Positions 25,652 through 34,264 of a stretch of DNA of 64,000 nucleotides are shown here, in pieces. Source of the stretch: Mucilaginibacter robiniae (GTDB lineage: Bacteria; Bacteroidota; Bacteroidia; Sphingobacteriales; Sphingobacteriaceae); NCBI RefSeq assembly GCF_012849215.1, contig NZ_CP051682.1, positions 1 through 64,000 of the forward strand. The letters are read 5' to 3'. The notes under the pieces were generated by a model. It was not told the DNA's origin and made no database searches. It saw only the letters and a program-made list of their open reading frames with translations. The translations under genes and the position numbers were made by a program. Each line of letters opens with the position of its first letter. Within the stretch, counting starts at the first letter, position 1.

Positions 25652-26899
25652 GTGACTTTTCAAGATTTTAATTTTAACGAGCAACTGTCAGAAGGTTTAG
25701 ACAGTATGGGTTACAACATTCCTACTGCCATACAGCAAATGGCCATACCAGTTATCTTACAGGGCAAAGATGTAATTGCCTGTGCGCAAACTGGTACCGG
25801 CAAAACAGCTTCATACTTGTTGCCGGTTTTAAACCACATCGGGCAAAATCCTAAGCACCAAATTAGTGCTTTAATTTTGGCGCCTACACGTGAGTTGGCA
25901 CAGCAAATAGATCAGCAAGTAGAAGGATTGGCTTATTTTACGGCTATTAGTTCGCAAGCGGTTTATGGTGGTGGTGATGGCTCTGCTTATGACCAGCAAC
26001 GTAAAGGGATTGACAATAAAGTAGATATTCTGATTGCTACGCCCGGACGGCTCCTTTCATTTTTATCTTCCGGTGCATTAAAACTTAACCACCTGCATTT
26101 TTTGGTGCTGGATGAAGCTGACCGTATGTTGGATATGGGCTTTCAGGACGATATTATGCGTATTATTAGTCATATACCAGCTAAAAGGCAAACACTGTTG
26201 TTTTCAGCTACGATGCCCGGTCGCATACGTACGTTAGCACGTGCTATATTGCAGAACCCGGAACAGATTAACATTGCCATTTCACAACCAGCTGAAGGCA
26301 TTAACCAACAAATTTATAAAGTATATGATGAGCAAAAAACCAAACTGCTCACTCTACTATTGAAAGGCGGGCAATACAATAGCATAATTATTTTTGCTTC
26401 AACCAAAGAGAAAGTAAAAGCATTGTATAAAGATTTAAAATCAACTGGCTTAAATGTTAACCTCTTTCATTCTGATATGAAGCAGAACGAGCGCGAAGAC
26501 ATCCTGCTTGATTTTAAAAATAAAAAGCTGCCTATAATTATTGGCACTGATGCCCTATCACGAGGTATTGATGTAGAGGGTATTGATCTGGTCGTTAACT
26601 ATGATGTACCATCCGACCCGGAAGACTACATTCACCGCATTGGTCGTACGGCACGTGCTGCTACTACTGGAACAGCTATTACACTGGTAAATGAGCGCGA
26701 TCAGCGTAGGTTGGCTAACATACAGCAACTCATTAATAAAGAAATTACCGAAGTAGCTTTACCTGCTGAACTGGGAGAAGCACCAATATTTAAACCTGTT
26801 ACCAGCCATAACCAACACCGGCAAAAGCGGCATTCCGGCAACCGGAAGCCGGGTAATAAACCAGCTGGCAAGAAGAATATTAAGCCAAAAAGTTCATAA
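25652..26899 (+). CDS. DEAD-box RNA helicase (RhlE-like)
   Basis: 415 aa with both RecA lobes. Motifs in order: AQTGTGKT (Walker A), PTRELAQQ, TPGRL, DEADRML (Walker B), SATMP, TDALSRGIDVEG, and HRIGRTAR. The C-terminus (about residues 380-415) is basic and low complexity, as in RhlE proteins. It likely unwinds RNA in ribosome assembly or decay. The start is GTG with an AAGG upstream; it precedes FQDFNFNEQL, the conserved family start. It is followed by the HipA-like gene after 19 bases, on the same strand. Confidence 0.95.
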   Translation: MTFQDFNFNEQLSEGLDSMGYNIPTAIQQMAIPVILQGKDVIACAQTGTGKTASYLLPVLNHIGQNPKHQISALILAPTRELAQQIDQQVEGLAYFTAISSQAVYGGGDGSAYDQQRKGIDNKVDILIATPGRLLSFLSSGALKLNHLHFLVLDEADRMLDMGFQDDIMRIISHIPAKRQTLLFSATMPGRIRTLARAILQNPEQINIAISQPAEGINQQIYKVYDEQKTKLLTLLLKGGQYNSIIIFASTKEKVKALYKDLKSTGLNVNLFHSDMKQNEREDILLDFKNKKLPIIIGTDALSRGIDVEGIDLVVNYDVPSDPEDYIHRIGRTARAATTGTAITLVNERDQRRLANIQQLINKEITEVALPAELGEAPIFKPVTSHNQHRQKRHSGNRKPGNKPAGKKNIKPKSS

Positions 26900-26918
26900 G
26901 CTTGTTGATTTAAAGCAC

Positions 26919-27716
26919 ATGAGTTCAAGTTTACCACTCATCCGCACTGTTAATGTAATGCGGTATGTTACTCCTTTACGCGAAGGCGGTTCATTACCAG
27001 CTATTGCCGAAGCAGATGATGATTTTTTATACGTTCTGAAATTTAGAGGTGCCGGTCAGGGCATTAAAGCTTTGATTGCAGAACTGATTGGCGGCGAGTT
27101 AGCCCGAATGATCGGCCTCAAAATGCCTGAAATTGTATTCGCCAACTTAGATCCGGCTTTTGGCCGTACTGAACCTGATGAAGAAATACAAGATTTACTG
27201 AAAGCCAGTACCGGACTTAATTTGGCTCTGCATTACCTTTCAGGTGCTATTACCTTTGACCCGGCAGTTACCAACGTGGAAGCTAAATTAGCTTCACAAA
27301 TTGTGTGGCTGGATTGTTTACTTACCAACGTTGACCGCACAGTACGCAACACCAATATGCTGATGTGGCATAAAGAATTATGGCTGATTGATTTTGGCGC
27401 TTCTTTATACTTTCATCATACTTGGAGTAATTGGGAAGAACAAGCTAAACGGCCGTTTGCTTTGGTGAAAGATCATGTACTGCTATGCAAAGCTACTGAG
27501 TTGGACGCTGTAGATGCAGAAATGCGAGCTTTACTAACACCCGAACGCCTGCAATCTGTAGTAGAACTTATTCCTGACGAATGGCTGACCGAATGGCCAA
27601 GTGGTGAGTCTGCCGAGGAAGTAAGGCAGGTATATACCCGTTTTCTGCAATTGCGCATAGCCTCGTCTGAAATTTTTTTAAAAGAAGCACAAAATGCCCG
27701 AACATCACGTTTTTGA
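26919..27716 (+). CDS. HipA-like kinase
   Basis: 265 aa, compact HipA-type kinase fold. Visible catalytic residues: K41 in YVLKFRG (ATP lysine), D139 and N144/N146 in NVDRTVRNTN (catalytic loop) and D158 in LIDFGA (metal site). All residues needed for phosphotransfer seem present. Classical HipA toxins phosphorylate a tRNA synthetase, but this short family does not come with a HipB antitoxin; here it comes with a DUF3037 gene overlapping by 23 bases. This pair is repeatedly seen in bacteria as far as I recall and has no settled function. The target is unknown. Confidence 0.83.
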   Translation: MSSSLPLIRTVNVMRYVTPLREGGSLPAIAEADDDFLYVLKFRGAGQGIKALIAELIGGELARMIGLKMPEIVFANLDPAFGRTEPDEEIQDLLKASTGLNLALHYLSGAITFDPAVTNVEAKLASQIVWLDCLLTNVDRTVRNTNMLMWHKELWLIDFGASLYFHHTWSNWEEQAKRPFALVKDHVLLCKATELDAVDAEMRALLTPERLQSVVELIPDEWLTEWPSGESAEEVRQVYTRFLQLRIASSEIFLKEAQNARTSRF

Positions 27717-28080
27717 GTACGCCGTTATCCGCGTTGTACCCAGGGTAGAACGTGAAGAATTTTTAAACATAGGAGTCATTGTATTCTGTCCCAAGCAGAA
27801 GTTTTTGCAATGTCATTTTAAGCTAAATGAAAGCCGATTACAACTTTTTGCAGAAGAGTTAGACATTCAGGAACTGCAGCAAAATATTAATGCTTTTGAA
27901 CAGATATGCCAGGGGAATAAAACCGGTGGACCCATTGCACAACTAGATGCAGCCTCGCGTTTCCGTTGGTTAACGGCTACCCGAAGTACTATTGTGCAAG
28001 CTTCAAAAATACACCCAGGCTTGTGCAATGGCGATGCTCATCAAACGTTGAATAAGTTGTACAACCAGTTGGTAGTGTGA
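27694..28080 (+). CDS. DUF3037 family protein
   Basis: 128 aa. The N-terminus (VFEYAVIRVVPRVEREEFLNIGVIVFC) fits DUF3037, a family of unknown function that tends to sit beside HipA-like kinase genes. It begins inside the end of the kinase gene (23-base overlap), so the two are translated together and their products may form a complex. No catalytic motif is visible. Whether it acts as antitoxin, substrate or adaptor of the kinase is open. Confidence 0.82.
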   Translation: MPEHHVFEYAVIRVVPRVEREEFLNIGVIVFCPKQKFLQCHFKLNESRLQLFAEELDIQELQQNINAFEQICQGNKTGGPIAQLDAASRFRWLTATRSTIVQASKIHPGLCNGDAHQTLNKLYNQLVV

Positions 28081-28102
28081 TGGCTCTAATTACAGATCAG
28101 TT

Positions 28103-28618
28103 ATGAAATTATCTCAATCATCACCATTACAAAAACTGCTAGATACTTTACCACAACAAGGCACAGTGTGCTGGATTGGGGTACGACCAAAACGCAAAGC
28201 CGCTATACAAACCTTAACCCAAACAGAAGCTATCACCCAGCAAGGCATAACCGGCGACCATTATGCCGGCACACTAGGCAGCAAAAGACAGGTTACCCTC
28301 ATTCAGCAAGAACACTTAGATGCTATAGCTTCGGTAATGCGCATACAACCATTATCACCTGAACTATTGCGTCGAAATATTGTAACTAAAGGCATTAACC
28401 TATTAGCATTGAAAGACAAAACCTTTTGGGTGGAAGATGCTTTGCTTGAATATACCGGCGAGTGCCACCCCTGCTCGCGCATGGAAGAAAACTTAGGGCC
28501 AGGCGGGTATAATGCGGTACGTGGACATGGTGGTATTACAGCACGTATTCTGCAAGGTGGCCCCATTAAAATTGGCAGCACCATCCGAGTTGCAGATAAG
28601 TTGGCTGGTAAACAATAA
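28103..28618 (+). CDS. MOSC domain-containing protein
   Basis: 171 aa. The MOSC fold is indicated by GDHYAG (about 52-57), the conserved cysteine region GECHPCSRMEE near 128-138 and GHGGITARIL near 148. MOSC domains in bacteria (YiiM family) bind molybdenum cofactor and reduce N-hydroxylated compounds. Here the domain stands alone, so the reductase partner must be elsewhere. It starts 22 bases after the DUF3037 gene and its stop abuts the stop of the opposite-strand lipoprotein gene. Confidence 0.88.
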   Translation: MKLSQSSPLQKLLDTLPQQGTVCWIGVRPKRKAAIQTLTQTEAITQQGITGDHYAGTLGSKRQVTLIQQEHLDAIASVMRIQPLSPELLRRNIVTKGINLLALKDKTFWVEDALLEYTGECHPCSRMEENLGPGGYNAVRGHGGITARILQGGPIKIGSTIRVADKLAGKQ

Positions 28619-29047
28619 TTATAATTGCTGATCAATATCTACCTCATCAGGCCCATCCAGTTTGGCTACATGGCAGGCACATTTACCCCCTGATATTTTA
28701 TAATTTACTTTAAGTACTTTATCGTCTTTACGGGTAATTTGTAATTGTACATTTGTGCCCTTCTCAACAAAATCATGTAAATGGCTATCATCTACCAACA
28801 ATACGATATTAGCATTACTCCTGTCAGTAACGGGTAGTTCATTCCTGCTTTTAATTTCCTTACCTGTAGCCGTTTCTATCACATGATAGGATTTATAATC
28901 AACTTCATGGCCAGCTGTTGATATGAGTTTTACCGGAATAATTACAAATTGCTTGGTGCAAATTACATTACAACCATTGCTAGCAGGTTGACGAGATTTG
29001 CAGGCAGCCAATGCAAGCGCAAGAAAAAGGATCAGTTTAGTTTTCAT
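28619..29047 (-). CDS. Small lipoprotein of unknown function
   Basis: 142 aa. A lipobox is visible (LALAAC, lipid-bearing C16). The mature part is polar, with a CACHVAKLDGPDEVD motif near the C-terminus and CNVICTKQF near the N-terminus, so there are four mature cysteines that could form disulfides or bind metal. No known family recognised. Its stop directly abuts that of the MOSC gene, with no gap, and it is 125 bases downstream of the start-distant GH31 gene's stop. Confidence 0.75.
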   Translation of the reverse strand: MKTKLILFLALALAACKSRQPASNGCNVICTKQFVIIPVKLISTAGHEVDYKSYHVIETATGKEIKSRNELPVTDRSNANIVLLVDDSHLHDFVEKGTNVQLQITRKDDKVLKVNYKISGGKCACHVAKLDGPDEVDIDQQL

Positions 29048-29172
29048 CGCATCTGTTTACTATCAATCTGTAAAGCTTAATAAAGCAAGACTTACAAAAT
29101 AAATGGTACTACATGATAACTATAATTATTGTTTACATAAATACCAACTATACTTACTTGATTAACCTTCTG

Positions 29173-32028
29173 CTATAGTTTAACAGTTAGCTCGGTACCA
29201 GTATAAGTAACTGTTGTATTTACTTTTTGGCTAAAATCCAGCTTTTTTGCATCATCTGGCTTTATCAACACAATGCTGAACGTTCTGCGCTTAAGCATAC
29301 CGGTATAACTATGCATGTTACCACCAATAGTTAGTGTTTGGGTACTCTGATGGTAAGTTATAGGTATTTCAGTAAACTTACCTTGTTCGTAGTTGTAATT
29401 GGTACCTTCATCTTCGTATAAGGTAAATTTAGCATCAGCTCCGGCATATACATATAATGTTATATGATCAGGCTGCTTTTCGGTAGTGTATTGTAAATCG
29501 GGACCAAAAGGTATAATAGAACCCGCTTTTACAAAAACCGGTATTTGGCTGTATGGCGCATCAGCCTCTATAGTGTTATTGCCTTTGTAGTACTTTCCTG
29601 TGTATAAATTATACCAGCCGTTGCTTTGAGGCAGATAAACAGATCTGCTTTTTGCACCATATTTATACACCGGATTTATAAGTAGAGCCGGGCCAAACAT
29701 ATATTCATCATTAATTGATTTAACATGATTATCATGAGGAAAATCCATGACTAAGCCACGCATAATGGTATAATCTTGCTGATAGGTAGCTCCAACCAGC
29801 GAGTAGATGTATGGCAACAAACGATAGCGTAGCTTATCATAATACAACATACTTTGATAAGCCGGATGGCCTTGTGGTGCCACGTTGTAGATTTCGCGAT
29901 ATGGAAATTGGCCATGAACGCGGAACAAAGGTGCAAATGCACCAAATTGGTACCAGCGTGTCATAGATTCACGCCACTCATCCAAATCTGTACCGATAGG
30001 TTTTTCATAGCGTTGTTCTACAGCAAAGCCGCCAATATCCATCGTCCAGTATGGCATACCCGATAAAGAGAAATTGATGCCCGCGGCAATTTGCGCTTTC
30101 ATATCCTCCCACCTGGCAGCTATGTCACCGCTCCAGGTAGCTGCTGCATAACGTTGCAAGCCTGCAAAAGCAGAGCGGGTTAAAATAAAAATACGATTGT
30201 TCGGGTTTACTGTTCTCTGACCTTCATATACCCCTTTAGCATTTTGCAAAGGAAAAGCATTAAAGTACTGTGTTGATGAACCCAAATAAGTAGGCTCCAT
30301 CAACATCTTCCGGTCAGTTACTGATGCATTAGACAAAATATCCGGTTCAGTAGCATCCAGCCACCACGCATCAATGCCTTTGGTGTATAACTTTTGATTA
30401 ATTAGGTTCCAGAAGGCCTTGCGGGCATTCGGGTTAAAGGCATCATAAAAGGTAGAAACATAACCTTGTGCTATCCAATCACGCTGGCGGTTGGCAATGT
30501 TTCGTTTAAATAGAAAGCCATCTTTATCAAAAGCTTGGTAAGCGTCGGTTTCCTCGTAAAACTTAGGCCATACAGAGATCATAAAATGTACATTCTGAGC
30601 ATGTAGCTGCTTTATCATACCTTCAGGACTACTAAAACGAGTCCGATCAAATTCTTGGCTACCCCATTGGTTCTCTTTCCAGTACGACCAATCCTGTACA
30701 ATGTTATCTAAAGGAATTTTACGAGTTCTGAACTCATTAACTGTGTTTAGTATTTCATCTTGCGTTTTATAACGCTCCCGACTTTGCCAGAAGCCCATCG
30801 CCCATTTAGGCATCATAACTGCCTTGCCAGTTACAGTACGATAACCACTAATTACCCGATCAGCACCTTTACCGTAAATCAGATAATAATCTATAGTACT
30901 GCCAGCTTCAGAACTTAGTGCAAAAGTATTTTTAACCTCACTTGGTGCTGGTATAAGCACCTTTACACCCAGATATGACTCTGAGCCACTAGGAACCCAC
31001 TGCATCTTCAGCTGGTATTTTTTACCTTTTTGTAAGTTAAGGTCTAAAATAGTGGTAGCCGGATTCCAAGGCTGACGCCAGTAATCAGCCAATAACTTAC
31101 CATCTAACCACACTTTAATATAGCCAGCATACTTTACCTGCAACTGATACAAACCGGATTGATCTCCTTCAATAGCTCCTTCATAAGTAACTATGGCATC
31201 CTCCATTTTTACTTTATAAGGAAACTTTTTCATGTCCGATAACCAGTTATAATCAAGCTCTGATATCGGTTGTTCAAATATTTTCTGATCTGGATTATTC
31301 TTTAAGTTATAGCTTGCACTTAGCCAGCCTTGCTGCCCACCTTTACCATACAACTTTAAAGCGTATAGTGATTGCAACTCTCTAATATCCCCAGCTGTAG
31401 TAATACTATTATTATCCCACAATAAACCATAGTTTTTATCAGAGACCACAAAAGGAACAGCCACTTCGGTGTTATTTTGTATTAAATCAACATGTCGGCC
31501 GTTGTAGTTTACTATACTTTGCTGATGCTGGCCTAAACCATAATAAGCTTCATTATTCTGCGAATCAAAATACTGACTAATTCGATAAGTACTATTGCCG
31601 CCATACATGCTTTTTGTAAATGCAGAATAGGGTAATGCACTTTGCTTAACCAATACATGCCCAAAAGCATCATAAAACGATATTAAGCCACTGCGTACAT
31701 CAACTACAGCTTTAACCGAATCGGTAGTTAAAGCTACTTCACTGTTGCTATATTGAATAGAAAACTTTGTAGTTGAATGCTGTTGCAATACTGCCATTAA
31801 ACTTGGAGAATCATTAAAAGCACTATCAGGTGTTAATGTTACATGTATAATACTGGCATTAACCGGCTGAAGCCTGACTAACCGGACTCCATTTAACGAA
31901 TGTGGTACAATAACCACAATGCCGCCTTCAATTTGGCTGTAGGGCTTTGTAAGTACCTGTGCTTTCGTAGCTCCGCAAAAAACACTTACAATAAGCAAGG
32001 CCCAAAAAGTACAGTGCTTTTTTACCAT
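29173..32028 (-). CDS. Secreted GH31 alpha-xylosidase/alpha-glucosidase with PA14 domain
   Basis: 951 aa with a signal peptide (MVKKHCTFWALLIVSVFCGATKA). Order: N-terminal beta-sandwich (about 25-240), a PA14-type insert (about 255-360), the (beta/alpha)8 GH31 catalytic domain (about 400-740) and C-terminal beta domains. The nucleophile D558 is in WWLDATEPD and the acid/base D635 in TWSGDIAARW. A PA14 insert at this place occurs in the alpha-xylosidases used for xyloglucan breakdown, which is my best guess; alpha-glucosidase cannot be excluded. No xyloglucan genes are beside it. An IR at 32124-32147 upstream may be an operator. Confidence 0.93.
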   Translation of the reverse strand: MVKKHCTFWALLIVSVFCGATKAQVLTKPYSQIEGGIVVIVPHSLNGVRLVRLQPVNASIIHVTLTPDSAFNDSPSLMAVLQQHSTTKFSIQYSNSEVALTTDSVKAVVDVRSGLISFYDAFGHVLVKQSALPYSAFTKSMYGGNSTYRISQYFDSQNNEAYYGLGQHQQSIVNYNGRHVDLIQNNTEVAVPFVVSDKNYGLLWDNNSITTAGDIRELQSLYALKLYGKGGQQGWLSASYNLKNNPDQKIFEQPISELDYNWLSDMKKFPYKVKMEDAIVTYEGAIEGDQSGLYQLQVKYAGYIKVWLDGKLLADYWRQPWNPATTILDLNLQKGKKYQLKMQWVPSGSESYLGVKVLIPAPSEVKNTFALSSEAGSTIDYYLIYGKGADRVISGYRTVTGKAVMMPKWAMGFWQSRERYKTQDEILNTVNEFRTRKIPLDNIVQDWSYWKENQWGSQEFDRTRFSSPEGMIKQLHAQNVHFMISVWPKFYEETDAYQAFDKDGFLFKRNIANRQRDWIAQGYVSTFYDAFNPNARKAFWNLINQKLYTKGIDAWWLDATEPDILSNASVTDRKMLMEPTYLGSSTQYFNAFPLQNAKGVYEGQRTVNPNNRIFILTRSAFAGLQRYAAATWSGDIAARWEDMKAQIAAGINFSLSGMPYWTMDIGGFAVEQRYEKPIGTDLDEWRESMTRWYQFGAFAPLFRVHGQFPYREIYNVAPQGHPAYQSMLYYDKLRYRLLPYIYSLVGATYQQDYTIMRGLVMDFPHDNHVKSINDEYMFGPALLINPVYKYGAKSRSVYLPQSNGWYNLYTGKYYKGNNTIEADAPYSQIPVFVKAGSIIPFGPDLQYTTEKQPDHITLYVYAGADAKFTLYEDEGTNYNYEQGKFTEIPITYHQSTQTLTIGGNMHSYTGMLKRRTFSIVLIKPDDAKKLDFSQKVNTTVTYTGTELTVKL

Positions 32029-32123
32029 AACCTGAAAATGTCTATAGATGACAAGTGTGACTATAGGTTAGCACATATGCCATCAACGGTTTATAATACA
32101 GGTGTAAAGGTAAGAGGGTTATA

Positions 32124-32147
32124 GATTATCAAGCTATATTGATAATC
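32124..32147. promoter_or_regulatory. Possible operator upstream of GH31 gene
   Basis: GATTATCAA and TTGATAATC are exact 9-base inverse repeats separated by six bases, about 95 bases upstream of the GH31 start codon. The symmetry and position suggest a site for a dimeric regulator; no regulator gene is adjacent. Confidence 0.35.
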
Positions 32148-32268
32148 AAATTTGCACTTAAAAGTTAGCTTAATGGTTTGTATTAGAAGGTAATCTTGAA
32201 CAAACTTATCCAATTAATGAAAATAGCCGATTGTATAGATACTTATGAGACTTTACTAGCTACATTAT

Positions 32269-32317
32269 AAAGTGATTTACTAACCTTTATGGTTACATAA
32301 ATTATGTAAACCACTTT
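32269..32317 (-). terminator. Nested hairpin downstream of FAD/DsbA fusion gene
   Basis: AAAGTGATTTAC and GTAAACCACTTT pair with one mismatch, and a second small hairpin (TAACC...GGTTA) lies inside the loop. It sits seven bases past the stop of the fusion gene on the minus strand. No T-run follows, so it could also be a regulatory or recombination site. Confidence 0.4.
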
Positions 32318-32324
32318 ACAGACG

Positions 32325-34259
32325 TTATTGATTATTCTTATAAATCTTACTTACCCAAAGTACACCGCTTTTACTTTCATCTTTTTGAATCAACTCTTTG
32401 CTAACTAATTCATCAAGCATGGCTTGAGCTTCCTCTTTAGAGCTATTGCTTAAAAAAGCAAATTCTTTAGCAGTCAGAGTCGGAAAATGCAGAAACGGAG
32501 CTTTTGCATCATTATTCATTAACTTCTTCTGAGCAGATGGCTCCAACGATAAAATTGTTTCTTCAAACTTTTCATAAGGCTGATAACCCTTTACAATAAG
32601 GGCTGGTTTAGAACCTTTTGAAAACAATAGCGTAGGAAAGCTATACACTCCATATTTCTGAGTGAGAAGTAGATCTTCTTTAAAGTTATCATGAGCTAAA
32701 CTTTTAATATCTTCCAGAAGTTGCTCTATGTTCAAACCACTTTTAACAGCCGCTTGCTCTAGGTTATTCCAATGAGTGATGTTCTTTTTCTTTACGAATA
32801 CTAATTCCTGAAGTTCTCGTAAAAACAGCTTGGCTTTGGTTATACTTTGCAGCTGAGCAGCTTTAAAAGCAATAGAAGGTGTATAAGAAGAAGTTAGCGG
32901 ATCTTCCAGCCAAATATCGCCATCCAGAGGCATGTCATAAATCAGGCAGGCTTCTTCCCAATGGTGGGCTGCGTCACATGGTTGCTTAATTTTTCCAGAA
33001 CTATAATTTTCCCAGCTAGGCAACAACCCTCCCATTATATATTGTACATTCAGGTGATGACCATATTCTAATTCTAGTTTACGCAACACAGGCTGAATGC
33101 CCCAACAGGTAGAACAAATAGGATCTGTAAAATACAACACATCCACCTTGGTATCTTTTTGGCTTTTTGCTTTTTTCTGTTCAATAAGCGGTGTAATTAA
33201 ACTCTGCTGAGTGTGGCTGTGCGGATGTAAAAACTGTTTTTTCAAATCGCGCCCTAGTTGTAATTGTTGTGCGATGATTTCAGCACGCGATTGATGGTAC
33301 TTATTGAAAGCTTCTTCTAAAGAGTTGCTTTTAGTTATATACGACACTAAGGTTTGCGCATCAATAAGGGCATTGGTAGTTCCTGCACTAGTAAATGGTA
33401 AAGCTAAATGTGCAGCATCACCGATTAAAACCACATTGCTACGATGAAATGCAGGCAATACATCAAAATCACGAGTGTGCCAGATATAAGTGCTTGAAAA
33501 ATTGTTATGTTCAAGCACCTCATGAACTACCTGCGGGAAATCATTCAAAATATTCTTGCAAAAAGCAGCCAGCTCTTCTGCCGAAGGTTCTGTTATATCA
33601 GCAATCAGCGGATCATATTGAATAAACCAGACAAACTCCTGATCTGCTGCCGGGATTAGCCCAAATGATAATCCTTTTGTCCGATCCTGAAATTTAGTAA
33701 ACTGATGAATGTACGGTTCTTTTAAATCTTTGCAGTTTGAGATCCCAACAATTTCCTTTACTTCAACAGGGGTGTAATTTGCAGGACCGAATAATTGATT
33801 ACGCACTTTAGAATTGCCGCCATCAGCCCCGATGAAAATATCTCCATATTCTACCTCACCATTGGTAAAAACAGCAGCTATAGCTTGATCATCTTCATAC
33901 AAAAAATGTGAAAACGCACTGCTTTCTTTCACCTGATGTGCTGGCAACAATTCTCTGAGGTATTTGATTAGATCAACCCTTTTGATACAATACCAAGCAT
34001 CCAACTGCTCGTTCTTCAATTCGGTATGATCAATACTGTTTAAGCTGTAGGTAGCTAAACTACTTGCAGGTAGCTGCACAGTATTAGTGCCTTTTAGTTC
34101 ATTTACAATGTTTAGTCCATCTTCATGCATCAAGAAAGCATGGCCCCTGTTGGGTATGCCTGCAGTTCTTTCGCAAATTACAACTTCAAAATTTTGTTGA
34201 TTCAGCAGTATACCAGCAGTTAAGCCGGCAATGCCGCCCCCAATTATTACAACTTTCAT
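32325..34259 (-). CDS. FAD-dependent monooxygenase fused to DsbA-like thioredoxin domain
   Basis: 644 aa from the ATG at 34259. Residues 1-365 are a class A flavin monooxygenase: VVIIGGGIAGLTAG (FAD), FIGADGGNSKVR (about 142-153) and VLIGDAAHLALPF (FAD ribityl contact, about 277-289). Residues about 372-565 are a DsbA/SpxH-like domain with FTDPICSTCWG, active-site CxxC at 382-385, and MGGLLPSWENY. A tail (about 570-644) looks like a small winged-helix or similar domain. The long frame back to 34367 is not used, because the conserved FAD motif begins at the inner ATG. It lies five bases after an aminotransferase gene, so the two form an operon. The substrate is unknown. The fusion could instead be two genes merged by a lost stop, but I see no frame break. 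Confidence 0.8.
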   Translation of the reverse strand: MKVVIIGGGIAGLTAGILLNQQNFEVVICERTAGIPNRGHAFLMHEDGLNIVNELKGTNTVQLPASSLATYSLNSIDHTELKNEQLDAWYCIKRVDLIKYLRELLPAHQVKESSAFSHFLYEDDQAIAAVFTNGEVEYGDIFIGADGGNSKVRNQLFGPANYTPVEVKEIVGISNCKDLKEPYIHQFTKFQDRTKGLSFGLIPAADQEFVWFIQYDPLIADITEPSAEELAAFCKNILNDFPQVVHEVLEHNNFSSTYIWHTRDFDVLPAFHRSNVVLIGDAAHLALPFTSAGTTNALIDAQTLVSYITKSNSLEEAFNKYHQSRAEIIAQQLQLGRDLKKQFLHPHSHTQQSLITPLIEQKKAKSQKDTKVDVLYFTDPICSTCWGIQPVLRKLELEYGHHLNVQYIMGGLLPSWENYSSGKIKQPCDAAHHWEEACLIYDMPLDGDIWLEDPLTSSYTPSIAFKAAQLQSITKAKLFLRELQELVFVKKKNITHWNNLEQAAVKSGLNIEQLLEDIKSLAHDNFKEDLLLTQKYGVYSFPTLLFSKGSKPALIVKGYQPYEKFEETILSLEPSAQKKLMNNDAKAPFLHFPTLTAKEFAFLSNSSKEEAQAMLDELVSKELIQKDESKSGVLWVSKIYKNNQ

Positions 34260-34264
34260 ACTAT

